NCBI GenBank assembly: GCA_025765615.1
Contig: JAIVFJ010000153.1
Span: 62,001 to 126,000, forward strand
Origin: Zopfochytrium polystomum
Taxonomy: Eukaryota; Chytridiomycota; Chytridiomycetes; Chytridiales; Chytridiaceae
Length of the DNA stretch: 64,000 nucleotides
Direction: 5' to 3'
The position numbers were made by a program, and so were the translations under genes. The notes under the pieces are model-generated. The model did no database searches. It was not told the origin of the DNA and worked only from the letters and a program-made list of their open reading frames with translations. This document shows, one piece after another, positions 45,690 to 56,145 of this stretch. The number at the start of each line of letters is the position of its first letter. Position 1 is the stretch's first letter.

Positions 45690-48600
45690 AGTGCACGCAC
45701 CTCACGTCCTTCCACGACATGCTCGTAATCAGCGACGCCACGTGCTGCAGCTTCTTTGGAAAGATGGCGAGCTTCTTGGTCACCGCGTGCGAGACGACGC
45801 GGTCGTACACGATCAGGACAAACGTTGGGACCAGTCTGCATCAACGAGCAAAAAGAGAGTGGGGGTCGGCGAAAAGAGTGGTACTTTTTGTTAAGAAATC
45901 GACAGAGAAAGAACCGACGGAACAACCCAACGCAACTCAACTGTTGAATGATCTGGAGCGGGTGGAGGCTCTCCAGGTACATCAGCGCGCGTTCCACCTC
46001 CTTTTCGTGGTCGAACAGCGGCTTTTGCCGACACGCCGGGATCCGCCGCGCAATCTGAGTGTTGCGTGTTTAGAGAACATATAAAAAAAAAAAGGTTGAG
46101 TGTCAAAAAGGGCCAGATCGGCGCCCCCAGAAACCGAACACTCTGCAAGATGGGCGTTGCAGCACAGCACCTTCCATGTTTCCAGCCAGAGGTTGGACGG
46201 CTCAAGCATGCGCGCGCTCAGTCGGCCGCCGAGCTCCGCTGTCGGGTCTTCGATCCAGTCTCGCGGAGAGTGCCACCGAACGAAATCCTCGATCGTCGCG
46301 TGCGGGTTCGCGGCCTTGAACGACTCCATGTCTGGGTACGAGAAAGTGTTGACAGTGCGGTTGCGAGAGTAAGCAAGCATTCGGTGACAGCGAATTTGGA
46401 CAAAAATAACCAATCAAAGGGAACGAAAAACCAACTGACCTGACTTGAGGTGAGCGCTCTGCATCCTAGCCCTGATCTTTGCCGCCTCCTCCGACGTCCC
46501 CAAACGTTCAAACACCAGCTCCTGCTCCCGTATCATATCCTCCGTCATGTATCCCGGGATCTGGACCTCGGGCACCACCGCCTCGGCTCCCGTCCGCAGG
46601 ATCTTGATTCCGGCCCCGCGAATGCCGCCCTCGCTCGCGTCCTCGCCCTTGACTTCCAGCGCCGCCCACTGCTGGTCCTCCGCGATCGCGGCGGCGGTCG
46701 TGCTCCCGCTGCGCGCAATCACGCGCTCGATGCCCTCCAGCAGGACCGACTCACCGACGCGCGGCGGCGAGCTGCCGTTCGCCGACGCCGACGACGTCTT
46801 GGTCGACGGCATCGACCCGATCAGCGAGTCGAAGGAGGACGGCGCCGTTTCGCTGCTCGGCTTTTGCGCCTGCCGCCGGAGCGCGCTGCCAAGGTGGATC
46901 GGGTCGTCGTCGTGCGGCGCAAAGTTGTCGCGGCGCCGTGGCGCCGCGATCTCCGCTGGAAATATCGGCCGCGCCGCGGAAGCTGCCGTCCCCAGCCCCT
47001 GCGGACCGGCCGGCGCCTTGGGAGGGGGCTCGACCTCCAGAAACGGTTCCCCACCGACACCCTCCATCGTCTCAAAAAAGAGGTCGCTCCCTTCAGTCCG
47101 GCTGTCCGATCGGTGAGGGCCCTCGCCCGGGCGAGTCGGAGATCGAGCGCGCTCATCGTCCTCGAAGCCATTGGGGTTTTCTGAGCGAGACTCTTCATCG
47201 TCCATTATGAAACTCCCTCCTCCGTAAATGGGCGACCCATGGTGATGCTGCTGCTGCTGCTTTGAAGTGCTCGGAATAATAATTGAGTGCCGCGCAGACG
47301 ACGAAAAGTCTTCCCATGACCGATCGGAGCTCCAACTTGTTCCCAAGGCCGACAAGGTCGGCTGCTGGGATTGTGGGTTAGGCTTCTTAACTTGGATTGC
47401 GGTCGAGCCGGTCGCTTGTGGTGTTTGTGGCGGCTTGAACGCCGATGCTTCAATGTTTGAACTTGCACCTGACTTTGATGATGTGGCATCGGTGGAGATA
47501 ATTGAGGAATCTTCGCCCATGAATCGATCAAAGAACCGAACAAAAGTGCTGGGCGGCGCGTCTGACTTTGTCACAGGCGGCGCCAAATCATTTGCTACGC
47601 CCGCAACAACATCAGTTGCAATGTCGGTCAAAGTGGCGAAAAACCGAGTGGAAAGGGAAACGAGGCTTCGCTGATTTTTTAGCTTGTTGGCGGCGGCATC
47701 TCTTCTCCTCTCTGGGGGTTGGAGCATGGACGGGGCGGCGTTGCCATTTAGTTGACTTTTGGGAAGGTTAGATTGTCTGCTAATGTCAGAAAGCGCAAGT
47801 GACGAAGGCTCTCGCGCTTTCCGCGGGGACCCATTCCCCCTAGCCAGTTTCGTTAATGTGCAGCAGTTCAGCATGCACAGTTTCTGATGAAGTAGAGACC
47901 ACCGCAAATCAATGCCAATTTCGCTCTTGCCGTCTTTGCCGCAGCTCTTACAGTTGACATCGACGTCAGGAATCAGTGCGCCAGTTTCCCCCAAGAGTCG
48001 GAACTCGCGGACAAGCTCCAACCAAATTCCTTTTGTTAGCGCTGGTAACGGTGCCGTGTATCGGAATCGAGACGTGGGTGTAAGCGAGTCCATGAGTCTA
48101 TGCGCCAACCGCCAGAGAAAAGAGTTTGGAGGGACCGCCACTGCGTCGCGAAGTCGGGATATGATGTGGTCCACAGTTGGCACAGCGTCCTCCAAAGTCC
48201 CGAGCATCGTTATCGGAGAAACACTGAATCCTTGCGGGTCATTCTGTCCAGGTCTGAAGTTGGTCGAACCGGCCAAAAGGGCTTCGACCGTTCGGCTTAC
48301 GTCCACTCTATCAACGAATTGTATTGAATTCTGAGGCAAATCATTCGCGGCTGCCCGGGCGTCACCCAGCGAATCTCGCCGTGCGCCAAGCGCGCTCATC
48401 ACTGCTGTACGAAACACAGTTTGAGATGTGGATCCATTGCGAATGGTGCCTTCTTTCGTGGCTCGATCGGAAAGGTCCTCATCATCCTCTTCGTCGTCCG
48501 GCGGTCTTGTCGAGGCGTTAATCTGCTCGGCGCTCTCCAGCTCCGTCTGAACTAGATTGATGATATCTTCCAATATGGAGCACAGAATAGACGATCTTCT

Positions 48601-50248
48601 GGAACCACGATCCGCTGAAAGCAGCTTTTCAGACCAATCTACCACCAGCCGCCAACATGGCGCGCGCGTGGGGTCCATCTCTGTGCTCACTGCGTCGTCA
48701 ACCAGCTTCCTCTGGTCTTGTTTTTTAAATTCGCACTCCAGCGTGAACGATCTTATTGGGAGCGCCGAAACTCCAAAAGGGAGGGCTGGGGTTGGCAGCG
48801 GAGTGTCGACACTGGCCGACATCCAGTCCATCAACAACTTGTCTTGATTGTCGTGATTCGGAATGACATAGGTGAACAGCGATGAAACGAGAACCGATGC
48901 GAAGCTCAATTCTGGTGAATCAGCGCCGTCCAGAGCTGAGCATCAAAAATGTACGGGGTTGTCACTTTATCCGATTCGGAAAAAAGTAACAGCTGCTTAC
49001 CAAGGCGTCCTCGAAAGAATTCTACGAGACCCTTCAAATGAGACTGCTCGGGCGGAACAAAAGGTACGTGGATCATCCTTGTCCGGAATTCCACGTCTGA
49101 CTGATCGAGGCCGAAAAAGCTGACAAGCTGATGGATGCGCCTTTGCCTTCTTCGTCGCTCATCGCCTGATTCATCGTCAAGGGCGTCCAATTCGATGTCC
49201 TGTGCCATAACATCAACCGGGTTGCTCGTAAAGGCGACACCGAAAGGTCGATGTCCGGAGAAGAGTTGGTAGCCGCAATAAAGGGACTTCCAAGTTGGGC
49301 CGATGGGAATAAATACAGGGACGGAGCAGGAGGTATTGTGAAAGGCGATTGCGAATGATGACAGCAACAGTTTAGAGGTGCTGGCGTCGACACGCGCTTG
49401 AAACTGCGAGCTCGACGACTGACGCTCCAAAAGGGATTTACGCGTAAAAGGAGATCTGGATGCCCCTGACTCCCCATCAAAGATGTCGGGAATAGAAAAG
49501 GGCGTCACCAGCAGAAGGTGTGAGTGACCGCTCCAGCGGTGGAGAGGGTGTGGTGCATTTGTTTGAGACCGATCCAACCCAACCGAGTGAAGCGGAATGA
49601 ATTCGCTTTGTTCATTGAAAGCAAACGCTGGCGGGAAGTCTTCGTCGGTATCGTCATCCATCTGCAGCTTTTCCCCGGTGGCGTTTGCGTCCGAAAGCAA
49701 GGTTGGACACGCATACTGATATGAAAGCACATAAGATTGGTCGCCGTAAACAACAACCTCTTTTTTGGATATACAACGCGGTGGCGGAGCGTCGGTTTGG
49801 GTCGGGATGAGGATGGATGGGTCCAACACGCCAAGCCGGCCGTCGTCGATTTTCCAGCTGATGATTCGGGATTCGATCGAAGAAATGAATCGTTCCCACG
49901 ATGATGCGGCCTACGATGAAGCGTGTTAAGCCTTGAACGATCCAAATCTAGAAAAAGCCAAACTGGCCAACTGACCGTGAAATCCACGATTTCGAACAGC
50001 TCCTCTTCTTCGTCCTCCTGGCCTTCACCATCCACCCCGGCCGTCTCCTTGGCAGCAACCTCTCCGTCCGCGTCCTTTTGTTGGAGGTCAAGTACTCTTC
50101 TCTCCTTCTCAGAATCATTGGATTCGTCTCGGGTGGGAAAATGTGGCTGGCGTGCTTGATATGAAGCATCGTTGCCCTCCGCGCTCACGTCCGCCAACAA
50201 GGGGGATTCGACATCCGCGCGATCGCCAAAATGAGATGCCGTCGACAT
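45116..50248 (-). CDS. RAB3GAP1: Rab3 GTPase-activating protein catalytic subunit (RAB3GAP1 orthologue)
   Basis: Catalytic subunit of the Rab3GAP complex, which in animals works with RAB3GAP2 as a GAP for Rab3 and an exchange factor for Rab18, linking it to secretion, ER structure and autophagy. Exons on the minus strand: 50248-49976, 49910-49001, 48935-46440, 46331-46171, 46054-45942, 45835-45701, 45569-45376, 45282-45116; 4449 nt, 1482 aa. Family blocks in order: FEIVDFT then SWERFISSIE at the N terminus, LLLSSFAIAFHNTSCSVPVF, SLLHQKLCMLNCC, LGTSEEAAKIRARMQSAHL, MESFKAANPHATIEDFVRWH followed by SPRDW (about 1228-1252), and the C-terminal SREFVLTTTV and ALPQRMYALL. The FVRW(H/Y)SPRD block lies in the catalytic region of the human protein. 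Human RAB3GAP1 is 981 aa; most of the extra length is low-complexity Ser/Pro/Gln/acidic sequence in the long third exon. ATG 50248 is chosen; an in-frame upstream start at 50356 is possible. Shares a divergent intergenic region with the next gene. Confidence 0.92.
45661..45688. repeat. (AC)n microsatellite in a RAB3GAP1 intron
   Basis: Fourteen CA/AC units between exons 6 and 7 of RAB3GAP1, next to the GTGCGT donor region. Confidence 0.9.
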
Positions 50249-51719
50249 CGCCGCCGTTGCAGGGAAGCCGCGGCGATGAGTGATCAGGGAGGCGAATCGG
50301 CTTCTCTCGCTTTCGAGCGTTTTGGTTTTTGCGTTCGTCGGTGCTCGTTTTCGCAAAGAGGTCCGATCGAGCTCGAGGCTTCAGTGCTGTGCAGCGGCGG
50401 TATCCGTTTTTTGCAGTCGTTCCACGGTTGCCGGTGTCAGCAGCAGCAGTAATAGTGGGGGGCGGGAGCGAGCTGAGGCCGGAAACAGGGTTGGTAGGAG
50501 AGGATCTTTGAGGGGACAGGCAGGTGGACTGGGGGCAATAAACAGATGGCGCTCCCTCTCCTCTTCTCTCTCTCGCTCTCCTCTCCCTCTCTCTCCCTCC
50601 CTCAGCGGCAGCCGAGATGGGGGCAAGGAGGCCTAAAAAGGGCAGTTGTTGTAGCTGAGGGAGCCGGAGGGAAGGAGTGAGTGAGTGAGTGAGTGAGTGA
50701 GTGAGTGTGTGTGTGTGTGTGTGTGTGCGCGCTGCTGCAGCGGGCTGTGCGTCCGTTCCGTGCTAGCTGCTGGGGCCACTTCAACAACCCGCCGCCCTTC
50801 TCCGTTGGTGTGTTTGATTGGTTGGGTTGAATTGAATTATTTGAATTGAATTGAGTCGACTGTGAGCATGTGTGTGTGTTGGTTCCAGCGGCCCAGTCTT
50901 TCGTCGCTTACTTGTCTGTCTGTCTGTCGGTCGGTCTCTCCCTCTCTCCCACACACTCTCTCTCTGTTGCCATTAGTCGAGGAGGCTTCGTTGTTGTTGA
51001 GTTGTGAGACGTGCACGTGTGGGAACGCAAGAGATAAAGAGACAGTCGCACGGTGCCTTGGTGTGTGCGGTGGCCCCGGCCAGAAGAAGAGTTCTCTCTC
51101 TGGTCGAGTCGATCGACGACGCGCCATGTGCAGGACCCAAAATGACGGACGCCATGGAGGCCAAGATCCCGACTTCCAACCAAATGGCCTCCTCCCGACC
51201 CGACCCGGACCCTTCATTCGCCCACACATCCCCGCAATCATCCCCCCCGAGCCACTTCCAACCGCGCCGCTTGGAACGAATGGATTGCTATCATTTACAG
51301 CCGCGATCGGCGCTGCCGATCTCGTCGTTCGAACGTCCGAAATCGCATGCGCCAAAACGCGCCCGCACGCTCGCTGCCTCCTGCGCCTTCGAAACTAATC
51401 AAACTTACGCCCCCCCCGCCATCGCCCATCCCAAGCGGATCAATCTCATCCTGCGTGGCGGCTTGGTTAGGATAATTTACTGCCCCACCCGGCCGCGTGC
51501 CCACGATCGTGGCTTCGCGACTGCTTGTGGTGGTGCACTTGCGAGTCCTTTGCTTTTCTTTTTTCTTTGTTTGGATGGATGGATGGATGGATGGAGGAGA
51601 CAAACCTTCCTCATTTCCATTAAGCGCATAAACACATTCAGTGTTCTGTTTATCGTTTTTCAAACGTTGGCGTGCTTGCTCGCTTGCTCGCTTGCTCGCT
51701 TGCGCCCTTTTTCGGCCCG
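50249..51719. promoter_or_regulatory. Divergent intergenic region between RAB3GAP1 and the TSNAXIP1-like gene
   Basis: About 1.5 kb separate the two divergently transcribed starts. It contains simple repeats: a GAGT run passing into GT at about 50676-50726, CT/TG-rich stretches at 50530-50610 and 50910-50960, GGAT repeats near 51570-51600 and an eight-base GCTTGCTC repeat at 51673-51705. Open frames here (for example 50862-51398) have biased composition and no recognisable family. Both promoters must lie here, but no clear TATA box was found, so a CpG-rich dispersed promoter is likely. Confidence 0.45.
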
Positions 51720-54700
51720 ATGAACTCGAGGTTCGCCTCGTCCGAGAGGAGCTTGTCGCTGGCGCTGCCTCCTGCAACGACGGCCTTGAGCGGCCCCCGG
51801 CGCGATCAGCTGCAAAGCAAGACGGCCCCGCGCTCGCCAGGTACTTGATACTTGAAACGCCGAGCAGCAAACACTGGGCATCTGCTGCTTCCCCCTCCCT
51901 GTACAAATTGAAACACACCCCGGGACGGCGTATGGCTCGCTGTATCCTCTGCGCTCACTCTTGCTTTTCCCCTTGCACACACACACACACACACACTCAT
52001 ACACACATTCTTCCCCTGTGGCTTTTATGCAGCCCTCGCCCTCGAAGTCCGCCTCAAAGAGGTCTTCGAACAGCACCCAAAGTCGCCCAGCCGCGATCGC
52101 GCCAAGGCCGTCTTTCAGGTCCTCGACGACGCCATCCCGCTCGCCGGCGCCCTCTCGTCCGTCCTCAGAACCATCCGCACAGAGCTGTACGCCGCCGTCT
52201 ACTCCCGAAACGTCACGTCCTCCGATGCCGACCCTTTCGTCGAGCGCATACCTTTCTTTGCCACTGTCGGGAAGATCGGGGAGGTTCAGTTGAGTGTTGG
52301 TTCGAAAGTAGCGGGGGAGGGTGCCGAGGATGGGGGCAAGATTTGCATGCGAAAAACTACTGTAATAACCACCTCGGGCTTCACCAGAACCGAGCAGGCG
52401 TCAAAGATTAGCGAGGCGCTGTCCGAAATGCAGCAGAAAATCAAGTTTCGCGATCACGACCTCCAAATGCTTTACAAGAAGAACATGGCGTTAAAGTATG
52501 GGGACACGCGAAGCACAGGTGGCAAAACTTCTTTGAACTGATCACCCATCCCCTCGCCCCTTTTATTTCCACGTTTAATTATTATAGACAAGAAATAAGC
52601 GAGAAGGAGGCAGAAGTTCGGCAGCTCGAAGATAAAATCCGAGGACTCGTTGACCAGAGCCACAAGCAGGAGCTGGAGAAAGGAGAGCTAAGAATATACC
52701 ATGCTACCACTCAGGAAACTCTGAAGCGGGAAATCGAGCGCTTGCAGGTGCCCGCACCACTGACTTGCTTCATGACCCTCCCTGCACCGTGACTGACAAT
52801 TTTGTGTGCCAACCCCCCCTGCAAAAAAGACGTCGTTGGCGCAATCAAACCACATTATCGAGAAACTCACCATGTTCAAGACCGCGTACAACGACGGGGC
52901 TGCTGGTAAAGTTCTTTCAATTTTTTTTTTCTCGTTGGCGCAACTGCCTTTTCCAAGCATTCACCAAAATAATTCTTGTTCAGATCCCATCACCGAAGAA
53001 GAGCGTGAAAAGAGCAAGTTGGAGCTGAACCTGGACTCACTGGTTGCGTATTAAGTGGGGGCTTCCCCGCATTTCGAGCTATCCGGAAATTCTAAAAAAA
53101 AAAAATTCCGTGGGGTATTCCTCCAGGGATTGGTAGAGTACGACATGTACCAAGCGGAGCGGTTGGACGAGCAGTTTTCAGAACTCATGAACTACCAGCT
53201 CGACGACTTTGACCTCTCGCTGACCCAGCTGAAGAAGAAGAAGGAGATTCTGTCCGGCGTCCTGATGAGCGACACCGAGCGGGAAAAGTCGTACAAGCTG
53301 GAGGTAGGGAAGGGCCTGTTGGGGTGGAGGGGGACGAGGTTGGAGGAATGGGGTGGAGAGGAGGAGGGCAAGATATTCCCGCCACCGTGTCTTACCCTCC
53401 CGACGTCCTCCTTTCACCAGCTTCACGAGATTGTCGCAGGGTTCCGCAAGCGGATGAACGATCTACTGGACGAGCAGAAACTGGTCCAACGTCACGCCGT
53501 GGGTCTCAAGCAGGTCCAAACCGATTACACGAGCGAGAAGAAGACGATCCTGAGAACAGCCGACGGTGCGTTGAGGAAATATTCAGCAGTGGTACGTCGC
53601 TCACCCACGACACGCCTTGTCTCGCCGGTGTAACCACCCTCTTTGAAAAAAAAAAAAAAAACCAGCTCCACTTTTCCAACGACGACGGGAAATCGTTTGT
53701 TCCATTCCAAACCACATACTGCGGCAAATGTGGCGACAGGGTGAGCGGGAAACGCGGGCCTAAACTTTTCTACACCCACCCCAACCGAAAAAATCGTCAC
53801 ACCGCAAAACAAAACATAACTCCCTTTTGGCCCCTTCCCCCCGTTCTGCGGGCTCAAGACCGTCGTGTGCCCCCACCGACAGCTCGTAGCCGACACGATC
53901 GCGCTTCCGGCGGGCACGACGCACGTCAAGCTGACCAAGCCAAACTTGAAGCTGCGCTCCGAGTACTTTAAGCGCGGAGAAAAGCGCGTGATGGAAGTCG
54001 ACGTGACCGAGGTGGAGATGGACAAGGCTACTATTGAGGTAATTAACCCTGAATTTTATTTTATTTTATTTTATTTTTTTATTTTTTTTTTTGGCTCTGT
54101 CGGAACTTCCTGCGAAAACCGTCCTACCACGAACAATTGAACAAAATTTGCCCACACACACACACGCAAATGTTGACCAACAAAGGCGACACCGGCGATG
54201 CGGATTGTGTGGACCGACTTTTTCATGACGCGGAAAGGATTCAAGCCCGCGGTGGCGAGGGTGTACCAGCTCGACCGCTTGCTCCCGCTGATCCAGGAGA
54301 TCTACGACAGCCGCTGGGCGTACGAGGAGGACAAGCAGGACTTGTCGTTCATCATCGACGACGAGGACGTCACGTACAGCCGGTTTGTGGTATTTACGGC
54401 GTTACCCTTGCCCCTGAATTTCCCTCTCTCCCAACCTGTTTCGCCCTACCAAAGTGTCCTTAAAAATTCGGCCCTCAAGTCGATGTCTTACCTCCCAACC
54501 CCACTCTTTCCCTTTCTCTCCACCGTCCAACTGCCGAAAAGGACTTTTTCTATGACTTTATGAACCAGCGGTATCAGATACCAGAGGTCGCCCTCAAAGC
54601 TGCACACGACGTGCTCACGGCGTTATCACAGAATGAGTCGACCAGCGGAGTATGCCAACAACCTTGTGCAGAAGAACTGAACCTAATAGTTTCAACAACA

Positions 54701-55757
54701 GGATGTTGCCGTTTTCATTAGGCACCTCGCCGGCCTCGAGGACGTCATGTGGAAGTATATTTACCTCGCGAGGCGGCTCTTCAACAAGTACGACAACTAT
54801 AATCTGCAAAAGTACCGGCAGATCGTCACAGTCATGTACCCGAGCCGACCGGTCAGTACCATCCCACTACCCTCCCCCAACTGGAATCTAAAATGTTCTT
54901 CCTCAAAAATAAAAAACAATCAAGCGAGAAATGTACGACCAAATGGAGCTGGAGCTCGTCGCGTTCAGCAAGAACAGGTTCTCCCGCGAAGTCGTCGAGG
55001 AGCACCTCATCCACATGCTCCTCAACGAAATCGAACCAAACCAAAAATTCGTTAGTACCGCGACCCGACATTTCTCCGCCTCGAAAGTTTGGCTCCTGGG
55101 GATAATCCGTGTACCACCAGCTTACAACCACCACCTCCTCCCCTATCTCACCTCCACGCCCATTTCCAGTTCTATTTCGGATTCAAGCGCCTCGACTACC
55201 GCGACGTCGGCACGCTCCCGTTCGAAGACTTTGACGAGGCGCTCTCGCAGCTGCTGCCGTCCGCACCGACCAAGCTCAAGCGCATGCGGTATCGCTTGGC
55301 CGAGCTCGATACCAAGAAGGACGAGGTGCCGATATCCAGGCTTGCCCAGGTGAGGGGGATGAGCGGGGGGTGTGGGGTTGCCACGCCGCGGGACGGTGCC
55401 CCTCTCTGCGCAACTGACTCGTCTTATCACTTCCCAACCTCCTCCGCAAACCGTTGCCTCCTCCCCCCTCCACTGACAAACCCGCGATGCGTGTTTGCGG
55501 CCGGCCCGGCCCCGTCCCCCCAGATCGCCTCCTTCATCAACCTCTACGGCTGCAGCAAGAACGCGTGGGTCCCGCAGGCGCTCATGTCGCCGGACTTTGC
55601 CGGCATGGTCGAGGGCGCGCGAGAGGGCAACGCCATGGCCGCCATCGACCAGGACGAGGTAGACCGCCTCCTCAGCGAGGGCGCGCAGGCCGTCGTGCCG
55701 GATCCGAAGGCCGTCGAGGAGGAGGAGATGCTGATGTTGCAGAGGGTTGCGATGTGA
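51720..55757 (+). CDS. TSNAXIP1-like protein (TSNAXIP1 N-terminal domain), candidate ciliary protein
   Basis: Fifteen exons: 51720-51840, 52033-52495, 52588-52747, 52830-52905, 52984-53042, 53127-53303, 53421-53591, 53666-53740, 53859-54038, 54186-54389, 54542-54649, 54702-54851, 54925-55050, 55170-55349, 55524-55757; 2484 nt, 827 aa, all junctions in frame. Residues about 40-110 (LEVRLKEVFEQHPKS, VLDDAIPLAGALSSVLRTI) resemble the translin-associated factor X-interacting protein 1 N-terminal domain. Long coiled-coil segments follow (QKIKFRDHDLQMLYKKNMAL; KEAEVRQLEDKIRGL). A possible zinc site, C428-x2-C431-x6-C438-P-H440, spans an intron. The C-terminal half is helical and charged, with no stronger match. 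The family is found in ciliated organisms and is linked to cilia or sperm, so a flagellar role is inferred. Exon 1 was chosen because it gives an ATG, a GT donor and the right phase; it is the least certain exon. Confidence 0.68.
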
Positions 55758-56145
55758 GCCTGAGGTGGGGTGGGTGGGGTGGGTGGGCTGCCGTAGTTGT
55801 TTTCTTGGTACTTCTTTTCCCACCCTCTGAAAAAAATGAACGTTGAGCTACCAAGCGTTTTTAACCTTCGCCAAGTCTGCTCTGCAAAGCCTGGGCGAGG
55901 AAGTTGGGGGATTGGGCCTCACTTCATGACACTTTGCGATTGTCGGTCGCAGTCGAGGACGGAAGTACTTGATCACGGTGCGAAAAGGCACGCTTGTGCC
56001 GATGAGGCGAGGTGCGTCGTCTAGCACTCGATAGTGTAGTTGCTATTGGTGTATATGATTCAGACGAGTGGAAAGCATTTGCTGGCTGCCGAGGGAAGAA
56101 AACTTCAACACACACGGGGCTGGGCGAGACGAAGACAGAAAAGTC

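Noticed and set aside
45566..46084. Plus-strand ORF with a His-Thr run near RAB3GAP1 exons
   Set aside because: It is generated by the AC microsatellite and the antisense of exons 5-7.
46450..47198. Large plus-strand ORFs opposite RAB3GAP1
   Set aside because: They are antisense shadows of a GC-rich conserved exon, rich in Arg, Pro and Ala with no family resemblance.
51641..52411. 256-residue ORF with a poly-Thr-His run
   Set aside because: It crosses a CA repeat in the first intron of the TSNAXIP1-like gene and is out of frame with the conserved exon.
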